From Oscillospiraceae bacterium Marseille-Q3528 (GTDB taxonomy: Bacteria > Bacillota > Clostridia > Lachnospirales > Lachnospiraceae): 64,000 bases of DNA. Shown piece after piece: positions 54,743-63,180 of the stretch. The notes beneath the pieces were generated by a model. It was given only the letters and a program-made list of their open reading frames with translations. It was not told the origin of the DNA and did not search any database. The first letter of the stretch is position 1; each line of letters opens with the position of its first letter. The stretch spans positions 124,001-188,000 of the forward strand of contig JAGTTR010000001.1 in NCBI GenBank assembly GCA_018223385.1, given 5' to 3'. A program made the position numbers and the translations under genes.

Positions 54743-54849
54743 ATCCTCTTTCATCCGGACTATACCGTCGGTTACGGAATTGCACCGTATCGTGCCTTTC
54801 GGTTTGCGGACTTTACCGCCGGTGGGGAATCACACCCCGCCTCGAAGAT
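54743..54849 (-). promoter_or_regulatory. FMN riboswitch (RFN element)
   Basis: On the minus strand ATCTTC/GAGGAT closes the P1 helix. Conserved blocks include AGGCGGGG, TCCCCACCGGCGGTAAAG, CCGACGGTATAGTCCGGATG. Downstream, ATGCCCGATGG pairs with CCATTGGGCAT (54702-54733) without a T-run. A small hairpin TCCC-GGAAA-GGGA then covers the ribU ribosome site, so control is likely at translation. It governs riboflavin uptake and the flavoprotein. Confidence 0.95.
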
Positions 54850-54950
54850 CATCGTATTATTTTTTCTTCTGATCGCATTATAATATGTTTTTCGCTGATT
54901 GTAAAGTGTGCACTCGCCTCTGTCCATTTCCTATCAAATCTGGTAAAATA

Positions 54951-55120
54951 ATGTTGTCAGGGTCAAAAGGTCTGAATCCACATGAGCTCGCTCATCAGTG
55001 GATGAAAGACCTTGAGACCCGCCCCGATATGAGCATAAAAGTGAGATGACCATCTCAGGATATGCGAATAGCGGGCAGAATTGTGCGCGTGCGAAGCACA
55101 GAACAATTCTCAGACATCAT
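54951..55120 (+). repeat. structured dispersed element, copy B (170 bp)
   Basis: Ends ATGTTGTC/GACATCAT pair at 7 of 8 positions. The arrangement and most bases equal copy A. GGGTC/GACCC replaces GGGGC/GCCCC and TGAGAT/ATCTCA replaces TGGGAT/ATCCCA, preserving pairing. The third hairpin is GAATTGT/ACAATTC around GTGC-GAA-GCAC. The element ends in TATAAT (55120-55125), 27 bp before the YfbR-like gene. Confidence 0.9.
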
Positions 55121-55151
55121 ATAATACGGACAAAACACGGAGGAACCGGCC

Positions 55152-55739
55152 ATGAATCATGCTTTTTTTGCAATGATGTCGCGAATGAAATATATTGAGC
55201 GCTGGGCGCTGATGCGCAACAGCAAGCAGGAGACCGTCAGTGAGCACGCCCTGCAGGTGGGGATGATCGCCCATGCCCTTGCCGTCATCAGCATCACCCG
55301 GTGCGGCAAAACCGTGGATCCGGAGAAGGCGGCCCTGCTGGGCATGTACCACGACGCTTCCGAGATCATCACGGGAGATATGCCCACCCCGGTGAAATAT
55401 CACAACCATGAGATCCAGGATGCCTTCCAGGCGCTGGAGGAAAAGGCCAACCAGCAGCTGTTATCCATGCTGCCGGAGGATATGCAGCCTTACTACCGCT
55501 CCCTGTTTATCCCCACGGAGGAGGATGCCTATGTGCACCGGCTGGTAAAAGCCGCCGACAAGCTGTCCGCCTACATCAAATGCATCGAGGAGGCCAACGC
55601 CGGCAACAGCGAATTTTTCAGTGCCCAGCAGGCCACGAGAGCTTCCCTGGAAGCCATGCAGCTGCCGGAGGTTCCCATTTTTATCGAAGAATTCTTAAGC
55701 CCTTTTGGGAAAAACCTGGACGAACTGCTGCGGGAATGA
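55152..55739 (+). CDS. 5'-deoxynucleotidase, YfbR-like HD protein
   Basis: 195 aa. HD metal ligands H32 (SEHALQVG), H67-D68 (YHDASEII) and D at KAADKLSAYIKC are in place, with D76. The family hydrolyses dNMPs to deoxynucleosides in the cytoplasm. Start after ACGGAGG. Its promoter overlaps the end of repeat copy B. Confidence 0.92.
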   Translation: MNHAFFAMMSRMKYIERWALMRNSKQETVSEHALQVGMIAHALAVISITRCGKTVDPEKAALLGMYHDASEIITGDMPTPVKYHNHEIQDAFQALEEKANQQLLSMLPEDMQPYYRSLFIPTEEDAYVHRLVKAADKLSAYIKCIEEANAGNSEFFSAQQATRASLEAMQLPEVPIFIEEFLSPFGKNLDELLRE

Positions 55740-55743
55740 CTTT

Positions 55744-57084
55744 CTATTCCACTATCTTTTCGATGCGAAGTCGATACCGCTGTCTCGGTTTTTCCGGCGC
55801 TTCCTTCACCAGATTGGTGTTGCGGAACACGCTTAAAACCAGCCCCATGAGCAGGCACATGGACACAATGCCCCAGCCGGCCCGGGAGAAGAAGGGCAGG
55901 TATTTGGGCATGATCAGCATAAATCCCATGTGATACAGAAGATAAATGACCGTCTCACTGAAAAACAGGCAGGCGGTGCCGAAGATCAGAAGGGAACCCA
56001 GCTGATTTTTCTGCCGGAACGCAACGACAAACATTCGTGCCAGAAGGAACACCAGCAGAGCCACGATGACGAGCCCCGCCACCAGTCCGTATTTTACCAT
56101 CACGTACAGAAGCCCCTGGTCTGCAAAATTCAGATCTCCTGCCGTCAGATCGCCCGTGGCTCCGGCGCCGAACAGCTGTACCCCGGCCAGCAGTTTTCTG
56201 GCATACACAGCCTGGTATCCGGTGCTCTCAGAGAACTGCTCCGGGTGAAAGGCTGCCAGAATGCGCTGCTGACGGTAGCCGCTGGACAGCAGTGCTTTCA
56301 GCAGAAAGCCGCCAAAGAGTACCGCCTCGGAACCAAGGAGCATCCCCAGGCATTTTCCCCGGCGCTCCCTAAACCACCCCCGGCACACCGCCCAGACGAG
56401 CATGCAGAAGAACACTGCCGCCAGCTCCAGCACGGAAGTCATGCTGCCGGAGAGAATGGCAAGAAAAACCGCTATGGCTGCAATACCTTCACAGAGCAGG
56501 ACGCCGCCAGCGCCCCAGCCCTTCATCCGGTACAAAACACCGGCAAACAGCGGAACGAACAGCATCAGCAGCGGATATACAAAGTACTGTCCATTGCGGA
56601 AGCTGCCAAACAGCATCCCCTGAGAAACGATTTCCGCACCGATGAGCAGGGTCAACCCGCCCCACATCCACAGGCTGTGCTTTCCAACCACTGTATAATC
56701 CACAAAATACGCCGCCACCATCACCCCAATGCCGATCTGCGTCTCTATCAGCTGCCGCGTAAACCAGGCGCTGCTGCCGGATACCCCATACTGCACCAGC
56801 AGACCAAGCAGCAGAAGCACGGCTGTCAATGCCATCAGCTTCCAGTCCGGCTTGGGCCGGTACAGATGATCCAGCTCCAGCCCCACGGATACCGGATCGC
56901 CCATCTGCCGCACCGCTTCTGCCTCGGCCGCCTCCGGCGTCATACCTTCCCGGATATAAGCCTCTGTCTGATCCTCAATGTGGCCGCAAAGCTCTTCCTC
57001 TGCCAGCCGTTTCCCCCGGCGATTGCGGATCTGATCCGTCACCTCCTGCAGATATGCCTTCTTATATTCCTGCAAAACCCACAC
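55744..57084 (-). CDS. permease-prefix domain fused to an FtsW/RodA-like membrane protein
   Basis: 446 aa. The N-terminal 70 residues (LQEYKKAYLQEVTDQIRNRRGKR to EAVRQMGDPVSVG) are a permease prefix domain, often found with PadR genes. About 10 membrane segments follow, with GADQ-like GDLNFADQGLLYVMVKYGLVAGLV in the C-terminal third resembling FtsW/RodA/SpoVE. The Asp/Arg of the glycosyltransferase motif are not clear, so activity is uncertain. It overlaps the PadR stop by 23 bp. Confidence 0.75.
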   Translation of the reverse strand: MWVLQEYKKAYLQEVTDQIRNRRGKRLAEEELCGHIEDQTEAYIREGMTPEAAEAEAVRQMGDPVSVGLELDHLYRPKPDWKLMALTAVLLLLGLLVQYGVSGSSAWFTRQLIETQIGIGVMVAAYFVDYTVVGKHSLWMWGGLTLLIGAEIVSQGMLFGSFRNGQYFVYPLLMLFVPLFAGVLYRMKGWGAGGVLLCEGIAAIAVFLAILSGSMTSVLELAAVFFCMLVWAVCRGWFRERRGKCLGMLLGSEAVLFGGFLLKALLSSGYRQQRILAAFHPEQFSESTGYQAVYARKLLAGVQLFGAGATGDLTAGDLNFADQGLLYVMVKYGLVAGLVIVALLVFLLARMFVVAFRQKNQLGSLLIFGTACLFFSETVIYLLYHMGFMLIMPKYLPFFSRAGWGIVSMCLLMGLVLSVFRNTNLVKEAPEKPRQRYRLRIEKIVE

Positions 57085-57409
57085 CTCCCTTTCCCAGCAC
57101 CTGCTCCACGGCGCCGCTGTACTGGCGCCACTCTTCCTGCTTCTGTGCCAGAAACCGCCGTCCGCTTTTTGTCAGGCTGTAGTATTTCCGCAGCTTTCCC
57201 GCTGCCGCATGCTCATAAGAGGTGAGATACCCCTTCTCCTCCAGGCCGTGTAACAGCGGATAGAGTGTCCCCGCTTTTAAGTCAAATACATCGTTGGAAC
57301 GCAGCCGCAGATTCTCGATCATCTCATAGCCATACATATCCTTTTCCTCCAGCAGCTTCAGCAGCAGCATGGTCGTGCCGCCGGACAAAAGATTTCTGTC
57401 AATCGCCAC
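57062..57409 (-). CDS. PadR-family transcriptional regulator
   Basis: 115 aa. The winged helix has LLSGGTTMLLLKLLEEKDMYGYEMIENL and KAGTLYPLLHGLEEKGYLTS; the C-terminal part is the dimer helix. It is translated in overlap with the FtsW-like gene and probably represses that pair. Confidence 0.92.
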   Translation of the reverse strand: MAIDRNLLSGGTTMLLLKLLEEKDMYGYEMIENLRLRSNDVFDLKAGTLYPLLHGLEEKGYLTSYEHAAAGKLRKYYSLTKSGRRFLAQKQEEWRQYSGAVEQVLGKGGVGFAGI

Positions 57410-57507
57410 ACTTTCGTCTCCTTTCTCTTTTCATATCCCATTCCGATATTCCTGTTTTGTTTTTCTATGTATATCGAAATATTTTATATATAGATTATCT
57501 ATGTATA

Positions 57508-57536
57508 ATGATATATCGAATATCTATACATGTCAA
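57508..57536 (-). promoter_or_regulatory. padR promoter in an AT-rich palindromic region
   Basis: TTGACA (57531-57536), 17-bp spacer, TATCAT (57508-57513) on the minus strand. The spacer and flank hold TATAGATATTCGATATA and ATAGATAATCTAT-like palindromes, likely PadR sites by analogy. Confidence 0.65.
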
Positions 57537-57569
57537 CACGGAAAATCTTACGTATTTCTTAAACAATGC

Positions 57570-57598
57570 AAAAAGGAAGCCCCTCGCAGACTTCCCTT
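57570..57598 (-). terminator. terminator of the MocR gene
   Basis: On the minus strand GGAAG and CTTCC pair around GTCTGCGAGGGG-like sequence, then TTTTTG. Lies 33 bp after the MocR-like stop. Confidence 0.75.
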
Positions 57599-57631
57599 TC
57601 CTATCATTGATTTTTCTCTCTATTTTTTCGC

Positions 57632-59041
57632 TTATGGTTCCATCCAGACGGTCTGCAGCAATGCCACTGCCTCCCGGATCTCTTCTTCGGTCAAGTTCGC
57701 ATATCCCATGAGCACCGTGGCCGATCCGCTGCCCTTCATGGGCCGGATGTAATATTCCGACAGGCCGTACACCTTGACGCCCACCCGGGCAGCCTGGCGG
57801 ATGGCAGTCTTCTCCGTCATATTTCCGGTGAAACGCACCAGCAGATGAACCCCCGCCCGGTCGCCGGACACCTGGCAGATGGAGGACAGCTTTTTCATTT
57901 CCTCCATGAGTACATCCCGCTTGCTCTTATAAATGGTGCGCATCCGGTTCAGATGCCGCTCATAATAGCCGCCCCGCAGAAATTCCTCCAGGATCCGCTG
58001 GTCGATGCGGGATACGGTGGAGGAAATAAAGCTGCCGTACTGCTCATAGGCTTCCAGCAGCCGCTCCGGCAGCACCATGTAGCTGACCCGGATGGCCGGG
58101 GCGATGGATTTGGACAGGGTACCGATATAGATGACCCGCCCCTTGGTATCATTTCCCTGCAGCGCCGGAATGGGTTTTCCCACATACCGGAATTCACTGT
58201 CGTAATCGTCCTCAATGATGTACCGGCTGTCCCCGCCGTCGGCCCACTCCAGCAGCTCCATCCGCCGCTTCATGGGCATGACCACGCCCAGCGGATACTG
58301 ATGGGAAGGCATCACATAGGCGATCTGAGCCCGGCTTTCCTGCAGCTTCTGCACGTCCATGCCGCTTTTATCCATGTTGACCGTCGTCACGCCGAAGCCC
58401 ATACTCTCAAAAATCCGGTACGCCTGCTTGTAGGTGGGATTTTCCATGGCCACCAGGTAATCAGTGCCCAGAAACCGGGACAGCAGCATGAGCAGATAGT
58501 CGTTTCCCGCACCGATGATGACCTGCTCCGGGCTGCATTTGACGCCCCGGGACTGATAAAGATATTCACACAGCGCCTCCCGGAAACTTTCGTCTCCCCG
58601 GGGATCCCCCAGCTGAAACATCTCTTTTTTGTCATCAATCAGCGTGTTCCTCGTGATCTTTCTCCACGTATTGAATGGAAAATGGGCCAGATCAATGCCG
58701 TTGGGGGAAAAATCATACCGATAGCTCTCGGCTTCCTTCTTCGGCTCCTTCACTTGCTGCACCTGGCCGGAGGGATTGCTCCGGTACAGGGCGTCGATCT
58801 CACATACAAAATAGCCCCGGTACGGCGCGGACTCTATGTAGCCTTCAGACAAAAGCTGCTCATAGGCCAGATCCACCGTACTGCGGCTAACCTGTAAAAA
58901 GGACGCCAGTGCCCGGGTAGAAGGCAGCTTCTGCCGCGCTTCTATCTTCCCGCACTGGATGTCTCCCTTGATGTAATTGTAAATCTGCTCATAGAGCGGG
59001 GTGCGGCTTGTACCGTCCAGCTCCATCGTCAGTTCGTTCAT
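57632..59041 (-). CDS. MocR/GabR-type regulator with aminotransferase domain
   Basis: 469 aa. The N-terminal GntR winged helix (about 15-80) has RQKLPSTRALASFLQVSRST. The class I aminotransferase-like domain has YIEDDYDSEFRY and the PLP lysine in GTLSKSIAPAIR. Such proteins sense PLP with an amino acid and often control PLP or GABA genes; no pdxST or gabT is here, so the target is unknown. The ribosome site is weak. Confidence 0.92.
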   Translation of the reverse strand: MNELTMELDGTSRTPLYEQIYNYIKGDIQCGKIEARQKLPSTRALASFLQVSRSTVDLAYEQLLSEGYIESAPYRGYFVCEIDALYRSNPSGQVQQVKEPKKEAESYRYDFSPNGIDLAHFPFNTWRKITRNTLIDDKKEMFQLGDPRGDESFREALCEYLYQSRGVKCSPEQVIIGAGNDYLLMLLSRFLGTDYLVAMENPTYKQAYRIFESMGFGVTTVNMDKSGMDVQKLQESRAQIAYVMPSHQYPLGVVMPMKRRMELLEWADGGDSRYIIEDDYDSEFRYVGKPIPALQGNDTKGRVIYIGTLSKSIAPAIRVSYMVLPERLLEAYEQYGSFISSTVSRIDQRILEEFLRGGYYERHLNRMRTIYKSKRDVLMEEMKKLSSICQVSGDRAGVHLLVRFTGNMTEKTAIRQAARVGVKVYGLSEYYIRPMKGSGSATVLMGYANLTEEEIREAVALLQTVWMEP

Positions 59042-59123
59042 AAACCATTTCTCTCTGTCTTTGTTTCGGTCTTTACTGATTTCCGACAACGCAGCCGGAC
59101 ATCGCATCGAAACCGATTCTTTT

Positions 59124-60794
59124 CTATTCTGCTTTCGGCAGCTTGAAGGAGCTCTTCAACGATACGATCCGGTTGAACACCGGCGCCTCGGGGGTGGAAT
59201 CCTTGGCATCCACACAGAAGAAGCCCTGGCGCACAAACTGGAAGCTATCGTAAGCTTTGGCATCTTTGATGGCAGGCTCGATGTAGCAGTCTTTCAGCAC
59301 CGTAAGGGAATTGGGGTTCAGGTTCAGACTGCCGTCCTCGTTGTATACACCTTTTTCCTCGTCGATGATGTTCTCGTACAGACGCACCTCTGCCTTCACT
59401 GCGTAAGGCGCCGGAACCCAGTGGATCGTTCCCTTGACCTTTCTGCCGGTGAAGCCGGAACCGCTCTTGGTCTCCGGATCATAAGTGCAGTGTACCACGG
59501 TCACCTTGCCGTTCTCATCCTTCTCGAAGCCGGTACAGGTGACAAAATATGCCTGCATGAGGCGCACCTCATTGCCCGGGAACAGACGGAAATATTTCTT
59601 CGGCGGCTCTTCCATGAAGTCCTCCCGGTCAATGTACAGCTCCCGGCAGAACGGCACGGTTCTGGTACCCAGCTCTTCGTTTTCCAGGTTGTTGATGACG
59701 GTCAACTCCTCCACCTGTCCCTCCGGATAGTTGTCGATGACCAGCTTGATGGGATCCAGCACAGCCATCATACGGGAGCGGGAAAGCTTCAGATCCTCGC
59801 GAATGCAGTACTCCAGCATCGCATAGTCCACAGAGCTCTGGCTCTTGCTGATGCCGCACAACTCCACAAACTTCTTGATGGATTCCGGGGTAAACCCACG
59901 GCGGCGCAGGGCAGCGATGGACACCAGACGGGGATCATCCCAGCCGTCCACGATGCCTTCCTCCACCAGCTTCTTGATGTATCGTTTTCCTGTCACCACG
60001 TTGGTCAGGTATAATTTTGCAAACTCGATCTGCTTCGGGGGATGAGGGAACTCACACTCTCTCACCACCCAGTCGTACAGCGGCCGGTGATCCTCGAACT
60101 CCAGCGTACAGATGGAATGGGTGATACCCTCAATGGCATCCTCAATGGGATGTGCAAAATCGTACATCGGGTAGATGCACCATTTGTCCCCGGTGTTGTG
60201 ATGGGTCATATGTGCCACACGGTAAATGACCGGATCTCTCATGTTGATGTTGGGGGAAGCCATGTCGATTTTCGCCCGCAGCACCTTTGTGCCATCAGCG
60301 TACTTGCCGTTCTTCATATTTTCAAACAGCTCCAGGTTCTCCTCCACGGAGCGGTCCCGGTACGGGCTGTTCTTACCGGGCTCCTTCAAGGTGCCTCGGT
60401 ATTCCCGGATCTCCTCGGCGGACAGGTCGCAGACGAAAGCCTTTCCCTTTTTGATGAGCTTTACCGCATACTCATACATCTGGTCAAAATAATCGGATGC
60501 GAAAAACAGACGATCCTCCCAGTCTGCCCCCAGCCACTGGATGTCCTTCTTGATGGAATCCACGAACTCCACCTTCTCCTTGGTGGGATTGGTATCGTCA
60601 AAACGCATGTTGAACTTGCCATGGTACTCCTCGGCCAGGCCATAATTCAGAAGAATGGACTTGGCATGTCCGATATGAAGATAGCCGTTGGGCTCCGGCG
60701 GAAAACGGGTATGCACGGTGTCATACACGCCCTCTGCCAGATCCTTGTCAATGATCTGCTCTATAAAATTTCTGGAAACTGTTTCTTTTTCCAT
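59124..60794 (-). CDS. glnS: glutaminyl-tRNA synthetase
   Basis: 556 aa, start after GAGGAGGAAC. Class I signature HIGH lies in [12 protein letters not shown]. The second signature, usually LSKRK, reads VTGKRYI (about residue 265), with DGWDDPR conserved after it. The C-terminal anticodon-binding beta barrels are present. It charges tRNA-Gln directly. The next gene on the minus strand is MocR. Confidence 0.95.
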   Translation of the reverse strand: MEKETVSRNFIEQIIDKDLAEGVYDTVHTRFPPEPNGYLHIGHAKSILLNYGLAEEYHGKFNMRFDDTNPTKEKVEFVDSIKKDIQWLGADWEDRLFFASDYFDQMYEYAVKLIKKGKAFVCDLSAEEIREYRGTLKEPGKNSPYRDRSVEENLELFENMKNGKYADGTKVLRAKIDMASPNINMRDPVIYRVAHMTHHNTGDKWCIYPMYDFAHPIEDAIEGITHSICTLEFEDHRPLYDWVVRECEFPHPPKQIEFAKLYLTNVVTGKRYIKKLVEEGIVDGWDDPRLVSIAALRRRGFTPESIKKFVELCGISKSQSSVDYAMLEYCIREDLKLSRSRMMAVLDPIKLVIDNYPEGQVEELTVINNLENEELGTRTVPFCRELYIDREDFMEEPPKKYFRLFPGNEVRLMQAYFVTCTGFEKDENGKVTVVHCTYDPETKSGSGFTGRKVKGTIHWVPAPYAVKAEVRLYENIIDEEKGVYNEDGSLNLNPNSLTVLKDCYIEPAIKDAKAYDSFQFVRQGFFCVDAKDSTPEAPVFNRIVSLKSSFKLPKAE

Positions 60795-60942
60795 CATGTT
60801 CCTCCTCATTTTTCACTCTGCGATATCATTACTGTTTTCTGTCATTTCATCTATTCTTTTGCTGAAAAAACAATTCTGCCTTATATCCATACCAAGCTGC
60901 CGGATGTCAGACAGCACCTGTGGTCATTCCTGCTTCTGATCC

Positions 60943-61248
60943 CTATTTTTTCTTGCCCAGCACCTTCACCTGCACAAGGTCTACGATACATCCGCCCAGA
61001 CCACCGATGATGGCACCGATGAGTGATCCGATAATAGCTCTGGAATATACGGTTCCGACAAAAGCACCGACAGCTGCACCGAAGATCACACCGGACAGCA
61101 TGGGAGAAATCTTCCGCTTCGTGGAAGTCTCATCCACCACTTCCTCTTTTCTTCTGATACGCTTCTGCCGCGGCTGGCTTCTCTGCATTGTCTTTACATA
61201 ATTGCTTCTGCCTCTGGAACTTCTCGCAGACTTCTTACTATTGCCCAT
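60943..61248 (-). CDS. small glycine-rich membrane protein, function unknown
   Basis: 101 aa from MGNSKKSARS after TTGGAGG. A basic, Arg/Lys/Ser-rich N-terminus (1-45) is followed by a Gly/Ala-rich hydrophobic stretch (GVIFGAAVGAFVGTV, IIGSLIGAIIGGLGGC) typical of glycine-zipper membrane proteins and a basic C-terminus. No known family recognised. Confidence 0.65.
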   Translation of the reverse strand: MGNSKKSARSSRGRSNYVKTMQRSQPRQKRIRRKEEVVDETSTKRKISPMLSGVIFGAAVGAFVGTVYSRAIIGSLIGAIIGGLGGCIVDLVQVKVLGKKK

Positions 61249-61365
61249 TTTTTCATCCTCCAATGTATAACGATAATTACTATTATAGGAAAAAAAGAAA
61301 AGGAACGCAATCCTTTTCTTTTCCGACCTCTTATTTTCTGTATGCCGTCATCCTGTTATCGTCTT

Positions 61366-62334
61366 TTACGTGATCTCTTCCATCACATGATAAAGATCCA
61401 TATCCAGCCCCTTCTTCATCTGCAGGGCTTCCTGGATATCGAAATCCACGATCTTTCCTCCCTGCATGGCCACTACCCGGTTGCCGATGCCATCTTTTAA
61501 CAGATGTACCGCATAGTTGCCCATCTGACTGGCCATCACGCGATCCCGCAGGGACGGGCTGCCGCCCCGCTGCACATGGCCGAGAATGGAGGAACGGGTG
61601 TCAATGCCCGTGAGATTCTGGATATCTCTGGCCATCTTTTCCGTCTCTCCCACGCCCTCGGATACCACAATGATGAAATGGTGCTTGCCGCACTCCATGG
61701 CATGGAAGATCCGCGCACAGATCTCGTTGATGTCCATGGGGGTCTCCTCCGTCACAATGGCAACTGCGCCGCAGGCAATGCCGGTATTCAGCGCCATATG
61801 TCCGGCATGGCGTCCCATGACCTCCACGACCGTGCAGCGATGATGGGACTGGGACGTATCGTTGAGCCGGTCCACCAGATCCACCACCGTATTCATGGCC
61901 GTATCGTAGCCAATGGTGGATTCCGTGCAGGCGATATCATTGTCGATGGTGCCCGGAATGCCGATGCAGGGCAGGCCCAGCTCCGACAGATACCTGGCGC
62001 CGTTATAGGAGCCGTCTCCGCCGATGACGATCAGACCGTCCATGCCGGCTTCCACTGCATTTTTGTACGCCTGTTCCCGGTATTTTGCCTCGTAAAATTC
62101 CTTACATCTGGCGGTAAACAGGATCGTTCCGCCTTTTTTCAGGATATTGGACACGGACGTAAATTCCATGATCCGGAAATTTTTCTCCAGAAGGCCGTTA
62201 TATCCCCGGACAACGCCCATGGGAATGATATCATTGTGAAGGGCTGTCCGCACCACGCTGCGGATCGCCACATTCATCCCCGGCGCGTCGCCGCCGCTGG
62301 TCAGTACACCGATACATTTTTTTCCATCAATCAT
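61366..62334 (-). CDS. pfkA: 6-phosphofructokinase, ATP-dependent
   Basis: 322 aa from MIDGKKCIGV after GAGGTG. The nucleotide site has GVLTSGGDAPGMN, and VIGGDGSYNGA has Gly at the position that distinguishes ATP enzymes from PPi enzymes (Asp there). The Asp of TIDNDI is catalytic. It is downstream of the HAD phosphatase gene with a 28-bp gap. Confidence 0.96.
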   Translation of the reverse strand: MIDGKKCIGVLTSGGDAPGMNVAIRSVVRTALHNDIIPMGVVRGYNGLLEKNFRIMEFTSVSNILKKGGTILFTARCKEFYEAKYREQAYKNAVEAGMDGLIVIGGDGSYNGARYLSELGLPCIGIPGTIDNDIACTESTIGYDTAMNTVVDLVDRLNDTSQSHHRCTVVEVMGRHAGHMALNTGIACGAVAIVTEETPMDINEICARIFHAMECGKHHFIIVVSEGVGETEKMARDIQNLTGIDTRSSILGHVQRGGSPSLRDRVMASQMGNYAVHLLKDGIGNRVVAMQGGKIVDFDIQEALQMKKGLDMDLYHVMEEIT

Positions 62335-62362
62335 ACGTAGCACCTCATTTTGGTTTATTTTC

Positions 62363-63175
62363 TTATATTTCCTGTAAAAACCGTTCCACGACAACGGCCA
62401 CGCCGTCTGCATCGTTGGTCCCGGTAATCTCATCCGCCACATCTTTTACCGCATCCTGGGCATTCCCCATGGCCACGCCCAGACCGGCATAGGCGATCAT
62501 GGAGCAATCATTGAACCCGTCGCCGAAGGCTGCGGTATCATCCGCCCGTTTTCCCAGATAGGTGTTCAGCCGGTCCAGGGACTGGGCCTTGTCGATGCCC
62601 TTGGGCACCACCTCCAGGAAATAGGGCTCCGACCGGAAAATACAGCACTCCGCGCCCAGCAGCTCCTTCAGCCGCTGCTCCACCGTCACCATGTGATCCC
62701 CGTCGCCCACGATCAGGCATTTCGTCACCGGGAAATCCACATAGGTGCCAAAATCTTCCACCTGTTTCACCGACATCCGATTCACAAATGCTTCCTTCTG
62801 CACATAAACGTCCGCCGGGGTCTCGGTGATGATCTGCTCTCCCTCGTAGGTCAATATGGCAACGCCCTGCTCCTTTGCAAACCGGGCCAGAATGGCCGGC
62901 AGCTTTTCCCGCAGTTTTTTCTGATAAATGATGTTCTGCGTTTTGCAGTCGATCATATTGCCGCCGTTGAAGGACAGGATATACCCGCCGTACACGTCCA
63001 GCTGTAATTCCTTTGCAATGGGCCATACCCCGTAGGTTGGCCGCCCGGAGGCCAGCACCACCGTGCCGCCCGCTTCCATATAACGGAACAGCGCCTGTCT
63101 TGTCCGATCTGTCACCCGTTTTTCCGAATTGGTCAGTGTCCCGTCCAGATCCAGCACCACTGTCGAATATTTCAT
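62363..63175 (-). CDS. Cof-type HAD-IIB phosphatase
   Basis: 270 aa from MKYSTVV. Motif I is DLDGTLTN; the C2-type cap lies in the middle; motif IV is GDGFNDCSMI. It dephosphorylates a sugar phosphate or flavin precursor; substrate unknown. An ATG three codons earlier (63184) overlaps the upstream symporter stop as ATGA, so either start is possible and the two genes are coupled. Confidence 0.9.
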   Translation of the reverse strand: MKYSTVVLDLDGTLTNSEKRVTDRTRQALFRYMEAGGTVVLASGRPTYGVWPIAKELQLDVYGGYILSFNGGNMIDCKTQNIIYQKKLREKLPAILARFAKEQGVAILTYEGEQIITETPADVYVQKEAFVNRMSVKQVEDFGTYVDFPVTKCLIVGDGDHMVTVEQRLKELLGAECCIFRSEPYFLEVVPKGIDKAQSLDRLNTYLGKRADDTAAFGDGFNDCSMIAYAGLGVAMGNAQDAVKDVADEITGTNDADGVAVVVERFLQEI

Positions 63176-63180
63176 TGTTC

